From Blastococcus sp. TBT05-19 (GTDB taxonomy: Bacteria > Actinomycetota > Actinomycetes > Mycobacteriales > Geodermatophilaceae): a DNA stretch of 64,000 bases. The notes beneath the pieces are model-generated. The model was not told the origin of the DNA. It ran no database searches and worked only from the letters and a program-made list of their open reading frames with translations. The first letter of the stretch is position 1; each line of letters starts with the position of its first letter. The stretch spans positions 310,001 to 374,000 of the forward strand of contig NZ_QOHI01000003.1 in NCBI RefSeq assembly GCF_003319095.1. The letters run 5' to 3'. Shown here in pieces: positions 51,496 to 61,219 of the stretch. The translations under genes were made by a program, and so were the position numbers.

Positions 51496-52401
51496 TCAGA
51501 GGACGGTGCGCGGGAAGGCCGGCTTCGGGTCGAACCGCACGCCCTCCAGGAACTTCTTCGCCAGCCGACGGCGCAGCCGCCACGGCACGCGGCCGCCGGC
51601 CAGGCCGCTGTAGAGGCGCTGGGCGAAGCGCAGCGCGGCGAACGGGTCCTCGTGGTGCCAGCGGTAGGAGGCCTCGTTCCGGACGCCGTACTCGAACTTC
51701 CACATGTTGGAGTCGTTGACGTCCCCGAAGTTGACGCCCCGGTTGACCGCGAGGTCGTGGGTCACCGTGCTGGTCAGCACCTGGATGCCGGGGCCGGCGG
51801 CGGTGATCCGGCGGGTGTACTCCTGGTCGTCGAACCAGATGAAGTACTCCGACAGCGGCAGGCCGAACTGGGTCAGCGCCCAGCGCGGGAACATGACCGA
51901 GACGAACGAGCAGGAGTTGACCAGCACCGACTGCTCGCCGCGGGCCAGCAGCTTGCCCCAGTCCCAGGTGGGCTCGGGGTTGTTCATCTCGCAGACGTCG
52001 CCGTCGGTCCACTTCACGACCGAGCAGGCGTAGGGCAGTCGCATGCCCATGCTCTTCTCGGCGGCGGACAGGCCGTCCAGCAGGTGGCGCAGCGCACCGG
52101 TGTCGGCGTAGCAGTCGTCGTCCATGATCCAGACGAAGTCCGCGCCGCGCTCGTAGGCGACCGACATGCCGTGCGCGAAGCCACCGGCGCCGCCGGTGTT
52201 CTCGGTCAGGCGCTCGATGTGGACGGTCTCGCGGTCCTGGTAGGCGTCCAGGACGGCGGACGTCGAGTCGGTCGAGGCGTTGTCCACCACGATCACCTGG
52301 TCGGCCGGCCGGTCCTGACCGAGCACCTGCTCGATCACCTTGCCGAGCTTGTCGGCCCGGTTGTAGGTGACGATGACGGCGGCCACCTTGGTCGTGGTCA
52401 C
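51496..52401 (-). CDS. Family 2 glycosyltransferase (galactofuranosyltransferase-like)
   Basis: The protein has 301 residues. It begins VTTTKVAAVIVTYNRADKL, with VDNASTDST, TENTGGAGGFAHGM and WIMDDDCYAD (metal-binding Asp), and a YFIWFDDQEY acceptor loop. This GT2 type resembles GlfT enzymes and rhamnosyltransferases. The GTG start overlaps the GT4 stop (GTGA). It lies downstream of glf in the same operon, so it may use UDP-galactofuranose, but the donor is not proven. Confidence 0.87.
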   Translation of the reverse strand: MTTTKVAAVIVTYNRADKLGKVIEQVLGQDRPADQVIVVDNASTDSTSAVLDAYQDRETVHIERLTENTGGAGGFAHGMSVAYERGADFVWIMDDDCYADTGALRHLLDGLSAAEKSMGMRLPYACSVVKWTDGDVCEMNNPEPTWDWGKLLARGEQSVLVNSCSFVSVMFPRWALTQFGLPLSEYFIWFDDQEYTRRITAAGPGIQVLTSTVTHDLAVNRGVNFGDVNDSNMWKFEYGVRNEASYRWHHEDPFAALRFAQRLYSGLAGGRVPWRLRRRLAKKFLEGVRFDPKPAFPRTVL

Positions 52402-54020
52402 GAAGCCCACCTTTCGTAGAGCGCCCGGGTCCAGTCCCGGGCATCGGGGAGAGCGGCGAACGCGGAGACCCGCTCGTGCTGCCGGTCCAGCAGCTCGGCG
52501 GTCCGCTCCGGGTCGTCGAGCAGGGCGGCGACGAGCGCCTCGCCCTTCTGCAGGAACGCCAGCGGTGCGCGCGGCAGCAGCAGGTCGGGGACGACCACCG
52601 AGGCCTGGGAGCCGACGTCGCTGCTGAGCACCAGGGTGCCGTGCGCGTCGGCCTCGAAGGAGGTCAGCGTGACGCCCTCGTTGTCCGAGCTGATGACGAG
52701 CAGGTCGGCCTCGTCGAGGGTCCGCGGCACCGGCTGGTCGGGGCCGCGCAGCTCCACCACGGGGTCGAGCCCGAGCCGGGAACGGTGCGACCGCACCTCG
52801 GACGCCAGCTCGCCGTCGCCGTGCATGACGAAGCGGACCCGGTCGCCGTGCGTCTTGCGCAGGTGCGCGGCCAGCCGGAGGAACAGGTAGGGGCGCTTCT
52901 GCTGCGTGAACCGGCCGACGAAGGCGACCGTGAGCGGGTCGCCGACCTTGCGGGTCGGCGCGGGGCGCGCGTCCGCGGCCGTGCGGTCGGAGGTCAGCCC
53001 GGCCAGCGTGGCCAGCTGCACCTTCTCCCGGGGGAGCCCCTGGCGGTCGACGAGGTAGTCGCGCAGCTGGGGGGAGATGACGTGGTGGGCGTCCATGACG
53101 TTCGACAGCCGCAGGGCGATGTCGACGAAGCCGCCGGTGCGCCACTCGAGCACGTGCAGCGAGTCGATCAGGTCCGTGCCCGGGTACTGCGCCCGGATCC
53201 ACGGCAGGCGCTGGTAGAGCCAGGTGCAGTGGTGGATGTGCACGCCCCGGATGTCGAACCGCTCGAAGAGCTGGCTCAGCAGGCGCGACTCCTGCTGCCC
53301 GCTCATCGGGTGGGTCAGCGGGATGACCAGCGCGTCGTCGAACGTGGCGTGCTCGATGTCCGGGTGACCGGAGGGCCGGTCGCTGATGACGATCGGCAGC
53401 AGCCCCGCCTCGCGCGCCATGTCGATGGTCGCCGCGGCCCACTTCTCGGCGCCGCCGAGCTCGAGCCAGTGCAGGCCGAACAGGACGGCCTTGGTGGAGC
53501 CGCGCGAGGAACCGAAGGTCGTCTCGTGCAGCCGGCCCACCCGCGGGATCGGCCGGGACAGCCGGCGGTTCTCCAACCGGTCGGTGCGCAGCTGGCGGAG
53601 GACGTCGAAGGCGACCGGGGACCGGCGGCGGGCGGCGTTCCGGGCGGCGTGCAGCCGGCCGGGCGGCTGCTCCATGCGCATGAGCGACTGCGGCGGGCCG
53701 CCGAGGTCGAGCACCACGTCGACGACGCCGGTGGTCGAGACGGGATGACCGGTGGCGTGCGCCTCGATGGTGCCGACCACCGCGCGGTCGTCGGGCCACT
53801 CGATGTTGGCCGTGGCGTGGTCGGTCAGCTTCGGGAGGTGCGGTCCGTCGGTCCGGAGGACCGTGGCGCGGATCCGCTCGCCCGGCCGGACCAGGCAGTG
53901 GAACGCCAGCGCCCCGTCGAGCAGTCGCGCCTCGCGCACGGTGAGCCCGGTGAACCAGTCGGGTTCGTGGAGGATCTCGAAGACCCGGTGTGCGCCGGTC
54001 TGGTCGTGGGGGTCGGTCAC
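52398..54020 (-). CDS. Family 4 glycosyltransferase with N-terminal beta domain
   Basis: The protein has 540 residues. Residues of about 1-165 are a beta-rich domain of unknown role. A GT-B fold follows, with FGLHWLELGGAEKWA at its start and VAFVGRFTQQKRPYLFLRL and SSDNEGVTLTSFEA in the C-terminal half, as in GT4 enzymes. GTG at 54020 has a GGGAG site; the open frame extends to 54101 into glf. It sits between glf and the GT2, a three-gene minus-strand operon. Confidence 0.88.
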   Translation of the reverse strand: MTDPHDQTGAHRVFEILHEPDWFTGLTVREARLLDGALAFHCLVRPGERIRATVLRTDGPHLPKLTDHATANIEWPDDRAVVGTIEAHATGHPVSTTGVVDVVLDLGGPPQSLMRMEQPPGRLHAARNAARRRSPVAFDVLRQLRTDRLENRRLSRPIPRVGRLHETTFGSSRGSTKAVLFGLHWLELGGAEKWAAATIDMAREAGLLPIVISDRPSGHPDIEHATFDDALVIPLTHPMSGQQESRLLSQLFERFDIRGVHIHHCTWLYQRLPWIRAQYPGTDLIDSLHVLEWRTGGFVDIALRLSNVMDAHHVISPQLRDYLVDRQGLPREKVQLATLAGLTSDRTAADARPAPTRKVGDPLTVAFVGRFTQQKRPYLFLRLAAHLRKTHGDRVRFVMHGDGELASEVRSHRSRLGLDPVVELRGPDQPVPRTLDEADLLVISSDNEGVTLTSFEADAHGTLVLSSDVGSQASVVVPDLLLPRAPLAFLQKGEALVAALLDDPERTAELLDRQHERVSAFAALPDARDWTRALYERWAS

Positions 54021-54066
54021 CGGTTGCTCTCCCTGGGATGCCGGCCGGGGGTGGTCGTCGTCCGCA

Positions 54067-55272
<1,206 letters not shown>

Positions 55273-55386
55273 TCAGGTCCGGTCGGCACGACCACGGCGG
55301 GTTCCGGCGGACCCGTCGGGACCCGTTCGTCACGCGCACCCCACCGGTCACCGCCGGGCTGCTCCACCGCGGGGGGTCGTACTGCC

Positions 55387-55392
55387 TAGGGT
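55387..55392 (+). promoter_or_regulatory. -10 box of wbbL promoter (leaderless type)
   Basis: TAGGGT is 6 nt before the GTG start of wbbL, with no ribosome site. It faces the glf promoter. Confidence 0.5.
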
Positions 55393-55398
55393 TCGGGG

Positions 55399-56340
55399 GT
55401 GGCCACTCCCACCGACCCCTCCCCGCTGCGCGTCGTCGCCGTCACCTACTCGCCCGGTGCGGCGCTCGAGGGCTTCCTCGAGTCGCTGGCGCACGCCACG
55501 ACCCGGCCGGTCGAGGTCGTCCTGGCCGACAACGGCTCCACCGACGGCGTCCCGGAGCGGGCCGCGGCACGGCACCCGCACGTCCGGGTGCTGCGGACCG
55601 GCGGGAACATCGGGTACGGCGCCGCGGCCAACGCCGGGCTGGCCGACCTGCGCACCGGGCGGGCCCTGATCGCCAACCCCGACCTGCGCTTCGCCCCGGG
55701 CTCGGTCGACGAGCTGCTCGCGGCGGCCGACCGGTGGCCCCGGGCGGCGACCCTCGGCCCGGCGATCATGACGCCGGACGGGGAGCTCTACCCGTCGGCG
55801 CGCGACCTGCCCCGGTTGTCCACCGGCGCCGGGCACGCCCTGGTCGGCTGGGCCTGGCCGGGCAACCCGTGGACCGCCCGCTACCGGCGGGAGCGCGAGG
55901 CCCCGCGGGAGCGGCCGGCCGGCTGGCTGAGCGGCTCGTGCCTCCTGGTCGACCTGGACGCCTACTGGTCGGTGGGCGGCTTCGACCCCGGTTACTTCAT
56001 GTACTTCGAGGACGTCGACCTCGCCGAGCGGCTGGGGCGGCGCGGCTGGCTGCACGTCTACGTGCCCACCGCCGTCGTCGAGCACGAGGGCGGGCACGCC
56101 ACCCGGCGCGAGCCGCACCGGATGCAGCGCGTGCACCACACCAGCGCGCTCCGGTACCTCTCCGGCCAGTACCCCGGCCGCCGCAACGCGCCGCTGCGCG
56201 GAGCGTTCCGCGCCGGTCTGGGCGGCCGGATGCTGGTCTCCTACGTCAGCGGGCGGGTGGCCGCCGGCGCCCGCTTCCAGCGGAAGGCCAGGGAGCTGGC
56301 CGCCGTGCCGGAGCCCAGCGGCCCCCACCGGGAGGCCTGA
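55399..56340 (+). CDS. wbbL: Rhamnosyltransferase WbbL (GT2)
   Basis: This 313-residue GT2 has VTYSPGAALEGFLESL, LADNGSTDG, NIGYGAAANAGL, an ANPD metal motif, SGSCLLVDLDAYWSVGGFD (in part) and MYFEDVDLAERL. It resembles M. tuberculosis WbbL1 (Rv3265c), which adds rhamnose to GlcNAc-PP-decaprenyl to complete the arabinogalactan linker. manC follows one nucleotide after its stop, as in mycobacteria. Confidence 0.92.
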   Translation: MATPTDPSPLRVVAVTYSPGAALEGFLESLAHATTRPVEVVLADNGSTDGVPERAAARHPHVRVLRTGGNIGYGAAANAGLADLRTGRALIANPDLRFAPGSVDELLAAADRWPRAATLGPAIMTPDGELYPSARDLPRLSTGAGHALVGWAWPGNPWTARYRREREAPRERPAGWLSGSCLLVDLDAYWSVGGFDPGYFMYFEDVDLAERLGRRGWLHVYVPTAVVEHEGGHATRREPHRMQRVHHTSALRYLSGQYPGRRNAPLRGAFRAGLGGRMLVSYVSGRVAAGARFQRKARELAAVPEPSGPHREA

Positions 56341-56341
56341 G

Positions 56342-57439
56342 GTGCGGCACGCGGTGATCATGGCCGGCGGCTCGGGCACGCGGCTGTGGCCGCTGTCCCG
56401 GGTCGGCCGGCCCAAGCAGCTGATCGACGTCGTCTCCGACGGCGACGGGGCGCACAGCCTGCTGGTCGAGGCCTACCGCCGGGTGCGGGCGGTCGTGCCG
56501 GACGGGTGCGTGTGGGTCTGCACCGCGGCCCGCTACGCCGACCAGGTGCGGGCCGCGCTGCCCGAGCTCGCCGAGGGGCGGCTGATCCTGGAGCCCGAGC
56601 CGCGCGACACCGCCAACGCCGTCGGCCTGGCGGCGGCGCTCGTGGCCGACGTCGACCCGGACGCCGAGCTGGCGGTGGTCAGCGCCGACCACGTCATCCG
56701 CCCGCTGGAGCGGTTCGCCCAGGTGCTCGGCACCGCCTTCGACGCCCTCGCCGAGCGCCCGCGCGCGCTGGTCACGCTCGGCATCACGCCCACCGCGCCC
56801 GCCACCGGGTTCGGCTACGTGCAGCGGGGGGCGCCGGCCGGCACCGAGGGCGTGGCGGAGGCGGCGTCGTTCCGCGAGAAGCCCGACCGCCCGACGGCCG
56901 AGCGCTACCTGGCCTCGGGTGAGTACCTGTGGAACTCGGGCATGTTCGTCTGGCGGGCCGCCACGGTGCTCGAGGCGCTCGCCGACCACCTGCCCGAGTC
57001 CGCCGAGGGGCTGGCCCGGATCGTGGCCGCCCCGGCCGGCCCGCAGCGGGAGGCCGTCCTCGCCGAGGTGTTCCCGACGCTGCCGAGGATCAGCGTCGAC
57101 TACGCCGTCCTGGAGCCGGCGGCCGCCGAGCCCGGGCGCGTCCTGGTGGCCGATCTCGACGTCGCCTGGCTCGACGTCGGCTCCTGGCCGGCGCTGGCGC
57201 ACACCCTGGACGACGACGGCGCGGGCAACGCCGTCCGCGGCCTCGCCGTGGTGCTGGACGGCTCGGGGAACATCGTCTTCAGCGACGACCCCGACCACCT
57301 CGTGGCGCTGGTCGGCGTCCGCGACAGCGTGGTCGTGCACACCGCCGACGTCACGATGGTCTGCCCGGTCGCCGACGCCGAGCGGGTCAAGCAGCTGCTC
57401 GCCGAGGTGCAGGAGCGGCACGGCTCACAGTTCTCGTAG
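56342..57439 (+). CDS. manC: Mannose-1-phosphate guanylyltransferase
   Basis: This 365-residue protein has [14 protein letters not shown] at the start, the RPKQL motif, an [10 protein letters not shown] active-site segment and [14 protein letters not shown]. It makes GDP-mannose from mannose-1-phosphate and GTP. It corresponds to Rv3264c next to wbbL1. It lacks the type II isomerase domain. Confidence 0.95.
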   Translation: MRHAVIMAGGSGTRLWPLSRVGRPKQLIDVVSDGDGAHSLLVEAYRRVRAVVPDGCVWVCTAARYADQVRAALPELAEGRLILEPEPRDTANAVGLAAALVADVDPDAELAVVSADHVIRPLERFAQVLGTAFDALAERPRALVTLGITPTAPATGFGYVQRGAPAGTEGVAEAASFREKPDRPTAERYLASGEYLWNSGMFVWRAATVLEALADHLPESAEGLARIVAAPAGPQREAVLAEVFPTLPRISVDYAVLEPAAAEPGRVLVADLDVAWLDVGSWPALAHTLDDDGAGNAVRGLAVVLDGSGNIVFSDDPDHLVALVGVRDSVVVHTADVTMVCPVADAERVKQLLAEVQERHGSQFS

Positions 57440-57461
57440 GCAGCATGATTGGCTGCGAGCC

Positions 57462-58232
57462 ATGAAGAGCTTCGACGTCGCAGCCGTTGTCAGCGGAGGG
57501 GCCTCCGGGCTCGGTGAGGCCACGACCCGGGCCCTGGCCGCACGGGGCGCCGCCGTGACCATCCTGGACCTGAACGAGGAGCGCGGGCAGGCCCTCGCCG
57601 CCGAGCTGGGCGGGCACACCACCTTCGTCCGCACCGACGTCACCGACGAGGCCTCGGTGCAGGCCGCGGTCGCCGAGGCCACCGGCAAGGACCGCCCGCT
57701 GCGGATCGCGATCAGCTGCGCCGGCATCGGCGTCGCGCAGCGCACCGTCGGCAGGAACGGCGAGCCGCACGACCTCGGCGCGTTCAGCAAGGTGCTCGCC
57801 GTGAACCTGGTCGGCACGTTCAACGTGCTGCGGTTCGCCTCGGCCGCGATGGCGCAGACCGAGCCGGGCGAGGAGGGGGAGCGGGGCGTCGTCGTCAACA
57901 CCGCCTCGATCGCGGCCTACGACGGGCAGATCGGCCAGCTCGCGTACTCGGCGTCCAAGGGCGGCGTGGTCGGCATGACGCTGCCCGCGGCCCGGGACCT
58001 GTCGAGCGTCGGCGTGCGCGTGTGCACCATCGCCCCGGGCCTGGTCGACACGCCGCTGCTCGGCAGCCTGCCCGAGGAGGCGCGGTCCGCGCTCTCGGCG
58101 GGCATACCCTTCCCCAAGCGGCTCGGCCGTCCCTCGGACTTCGCCCACCTGGCCCTCTCGATCGTGGAGAACGGCTACCTCAACGGCGAGGTGATCCGGA
58201 TGGACGGCGCGCTGCGGATGGCCCCTCGCTGA
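57462..58232 (+). CDS. Short-chain dehydrogenase, 3-hydroxyacyl-CoA dehydrogenase type
   Basis: This 256-residue SDR has [16 protein letters not shown] (cofactor motif), NTASIAA (Ser), the catalytic YSASKGG (Tyr/Lys) and [11 protein letters not shown]. The pattern fits HSD10-like 3-hydroxyacyl-CoA dehydrogenases. It is likely a beta-oxidation or branched amino-acid enzyme, as its closest motif pattern is with that family. Not clearly part of the glycan genes. Confidence 0.9.
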   Translation: MKSFDVAAVVSGGASGLGEATTRALAARGAAVTILDLNEERGQALAAELGGHTTFVRTDVTDEASVQAAVAEATGKDRPLRIAISCAGIGVAQRTVGRNGEPHDLGAFSKVLAVNLVGTFNVLRFASAAMAQTEPGEEGERGVVVNTASIAAYDGQIGQLAYSASKGGVVGMTLPAARDLSSVGVRVCTIAPGLVDTPLLGSLPEEARSALSAGIPFPKRLGRPSDFAHLALSIVENGYLNGEVIRMDGALRMAPR

Positions 58233-58308
58233 TCTCTTCCCGGAGCACCCCCTGAGCACGAGCACCACCACGGGCACCCAGGCCGTCGCCGACTTCGCGA
58301 CCGCCTGG

Positions 58309-59202
58309 GTGCCCGAGTGGCCCCTGGACCTGGTCCGGGCGCTGAGCCCGCACCGGCGCGGAGCGTCCGACCCCACGATGCAGGTCGCCGAGGGCGGCCT
58401 CTGGCGGACGACCAGCACCCCCGACGGACCGGCGACGGTGCGGATCTCCCGGGTCGCCGGCGAGGTGCGGATCGAGGCGTGGGGGCCGGGGGCCGAGCGG
58501 GCCGGCTCGGCGGTGCCCGGCTGGCTGGGTGCGCACGACCGCCCCGAGGAGTTCCGGCCCGGCGACGCGCACCCGCTCGTGACGGAGCTGCACCGGACCC
58601 ACCCGCACCTGCGGCTGGGCCGCACCGGCCGGACGTGGGACGCGCTGCTGCCCGCCGTCCTGGAGCAGAAGGTCACGACGGCGGAGGCCTACCGGGTCTT
58701 CCGCGAGCTCTGCCGGCTGGCCGGCGAACCGGCGCCCGGCCCGGCGCCCGAGGGCATGCGGGTGGTCCCGTCGGCCCGCCGGCTGCTGGAGGTCACCGAC
58801 TGGGAGTGGCACCGCTGCGGCCTGGACGGCGCCCGCCGCCGGGCGCTGCGGGCGGTCGCCGGCGTCGCGCACCGGATGGAGCCCGAGACCGGCTGCGAGG
58901 AGTCGGCCGAGCTGCAGCGCCGGCTGCGGACGGTGCCCGGCATCGGCGTGTGGACGGCGGCCGAGGTGGTGCAGCGGGCGCTGGGCTGCCCGGACACGGT
59001 CAGCGTCGGGGACTACCACCTGAAGAACACCGTGGGGTTCGCGCTGACCGGGCAGCGGAACGCCGACGACGAGGAGATGATGGCGCTCCTCGAGCCGTGG
59101 CGGGGCCACCGGCAGCGGGTCGTCCGGCTGATCCTCGCCGGTGGGCCGCGACGGCCGCGGCGCGGACCGCGCTTCGCCCCGACGAACTACCGCCGGGTCT
59201 AG
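58309..59202 (+). CDS. DNA-3-methyladenine glycosylase (HhH-GPD) family protein
   Basis: This 297-residue protein has a helix-hairpin-helix near VPGIGVWTAAEVVQRALG and the catalytic Asp region GDYHLKNTVG, as in AlkA-type glycosylases. It removes damaged bases. GTG 58309 is the first normal start, but homologues begin earlier and an in-frame CTG at 58252 preceded by CGGAG may be the true start. Confidence 0.88.
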   Translation: MPEWPLDLVRALSPHRRGASDPTMQVAEGGLWRTTSTPDGPATVRISRVAGEVRIEAWGPGAERAGSAVPGWLGAHDRPEEFRPGDAHPLVTELHRTHPHLRLGRTGRTWDALLPAVLEQKVTTAEAYRVFRELCRLAGEPAPGPAPEGMRVVPSARRLLEVTDWEWHRCGLDGARRRALRAVAGVAHRMEPETGCEESAELQRRLRTVPGIGVWTAAEVVQRALGCPDTVSVGDYHLKNTVGFALTGQRNADDEEMMALLEPWRGHRQRVVRLILAGGPRRPRRGPRFAPTNYRRV

Positions 59203-59290
59203 CGCTCGTCCATCAGGCCGAGCAGGTAGCCCTGCCTGAGCGCTAGCGACCGAGGTCGCGAGCGAGACCGCTGCCTGCGTTCAGGAGGGG
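59199..59290. other. Structured intergenic element at the edge of the RHS locus
   Basis: A 9-bp inverted repeat CTAGCGCTC (59199-59207 with 59238-59246) contains the glycosylase stop codon and an inner hairpin GCAGG-TAGC-CCTGC (59222-59235). A second hairpin GCGACC-GA-GGTCGC follows (59246-59259), and sequence to about 59285 can pair partly with it. It could be a terminator or a recombination border. Confidence 0.5.
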
Positions 59291-59407
59291 TCGATGTGAG
59301 ACTCCACGTAACGGAGAGATCACAAGACGTCCCATTCTGCTGGGAACCTTTCACCGGCTGATTGACTCCGCGCGCTCATATCGTTGCAGTGCGTGAAAGA
59401 GGGCGTC

Positions 59408-59698
59408 GTGACTGGTCAGAGGCATGCGGGCGCCAGCACGAATCGCCGTGTCGCGCTCTGGTGGCGTAGGACTGCCCGGCCGGCCGCCAGTGCTGTGGTC
59501 GCGGTGGTGGCGGCGGGTGCGGTCATGGCCTCGGATCTGCCGGCGATCGCAGCTCCTGCCCCGTCGCCGACTCCGGTGAAAGAGCTCGACTCCGGCGCCA
59601 CGTCAGCCCCGGACGCGGTGAGTGCGCGCGCCATCGCACGCATGTCCGGACGGACCGTCGAGATCATCGGCGAGCGGACCGAGACCTCGTCGACGTAG
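59408..59698 (+). pseudogene. RHS-family protein, N-terminal fragment ending at an in-frame amber codon
   Basis: From GTG 59408, with a GAGGG site, 96 residues. A basic start and a hydrophobic signal (AASAVVAVVAAGAVMA) lead to a secreted N-terminus ending VEIIGERTETSST. The next codon is TAG (59696-59698), after which the same frame continues ARPDGSMTRSEFAGPVWV. In related RHS proteins the segment is continuous (TETSxTxAxPDGS), so the TAG stands where an aromatic codon is expected. A TATCGT box at 59379-59384 is 8 nt before an in-frame GTG at 59393, another possible start. Confidence 0.7.
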
Positions 59699-59716
59699 GC
59701 CCGTCCCGACGGGAGC

Positions 59717-61219
59717 ATGACGCGTAGCGAGTTCGCAGGGCCTGTTTGGGTGCGCAAGGGGGATGACCAGACGGACCCGGCCTCGTGGGCGGCCGTCGAC
59801 CTTCGCCTCGAGCTGGGGAAGGACGGCGCCGTTCGCCCCAAGGCGCACCCGCGAGACGTACGGATCAGTGGAGGCGATGACTCCGGCGAAGTCGCGCGGA
59901 TGACCATCCCCGGCGGCTCGGTGGCCTTCCAGGGGATCGGCAGACTGCCGAAGCCTCGCTTGGAGGGCTCTCGGGCCACATACGAGAACGTCAAGCCGGG
60001 AGTCGACCTCGTCATCGAGGTGAACCGCGAAGGGTTCGAGCAGTTCTGGGTCCTGCGGGACCGGCCGGGCCGAGGGCGGACACCCCGCCAGTTGGACCTT
60101 TCGTTGGAGTTGGTGACGGACGGCTTGGACACGGTCGTCCGCGACGGCGGGCACGTCGACGTGGTGGACACCGCGGGAGCAACGGTGGCGACGCTGCCCA
60201 TGCCGACCATGTGGGATGCGGTGGTGGATGCCACGTTGGCCCGACCGATCGCTGCTCCGGCCAGCCCTCTGTCGGGCATGGGAGCCGGTGAGCCGCCGAG
60301 CGTGCCGAAGGCGGCCAAGAACCAGCGGCGACCGCATCGACCTTCCGAGCAGCCCTACATCGCCGCGCAGGCGCAGCCGGCTACACCCCCGGTTCTCACA
60401 AACCTTCCGTCGAGCAGCCTGCCGCCACTGCCGGAGCCTGCGGTCGACGGGCCAACGGTGTCCGACGTCGTGTCGACCGGAGGCGGTGCGGCGCCCGAAG
60501 TCCGTCCGGTGGACACTCGGACCGAGAAAATGGGTCCGGGGCGGACCCGCATGACCTTCGAGCCGGACACGCGGTTCTTGGACGCCCAGTCGACTCGCTA
60601 TCCGGTGGTCATCGACCCGCAGACCCGCGCCGGGACGCATTTCTCCACTTATGTGCAGTCGAATGTCTTCAACACGGATCACTCGGGGTTGTCCGAGTTG
60701 AAAATCGGAACGTACAACGACGGAGCTACGGTTGCGCGCAGTTTCCTGACGATGGACATGCGCGAGCTGCGCGACAAGACGATCCTCTCCAGTCGCCTGG
60801 CGCTGTGGAGCGTGCACTCGTGGTCCTGCGTGGCGCGCGATTGGGAAGTTTGGTGGACCGGCCGCTCCGGCGTCGAGACCCGGTGGGGTAATCAGCCGGG
60901 ATGGCATCGCTGGTTGAGCACCTCGCCTGAGACCCGAGGGCACGGTGGATCGTGCGGTGACGGATGGGTGTACGCCGAGCTCACCGACGGTACGCAGCTG
61001 CTGGCCGACCGCAACGACGACTGGTGGGACCTCGGGCTCAAGGCCAAAGCGGAGAACGACAACTACGGGTGGAAGGTTTTCGACTCGAAGTACGCCCCCA
61101 ACCCACCCCGGCTGGACGTCGATTTCCGCGACCGGCCCGACCCCGCCCGCGATTTGGAGATCACGAACTCCGGCACTGACAGTGCAGTCGATGGGTCGGC
61201 AGCTCGCGCCCGGAGATGA
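59717..61219 (+). pseudogene. RHS-family protein, middle fragment (frame ends at a frameshift)
   Basis: This frame is the direct continuation of the one stopped at 59698; ATG 59717 is the first internal start. It contains domains typical of the N-terminal part of secreted RHS proteins, including YPVVIDPQTR and a WSVHSWSC segment. It ends ARARR at TGA 61217-61219. The next part of the protein (RPEMSFVASSPAGGTV) continues in another frame that overlaps the stop (ATGA). The break lies within CGCGCCCGG near 61204-61213, consistent with one lost or two gained bases. If expressed separately it would lack a signal peptide. Confidence 0.72.

Noticed and set aside
52398-54020. GT4 protein as GlfT2
   Set aside because: It has a GT-B fold with GT4 motifs and an unrelated N-terminal domain, whereas GlfT2 is a GT-A enzyme of about 637 residues.
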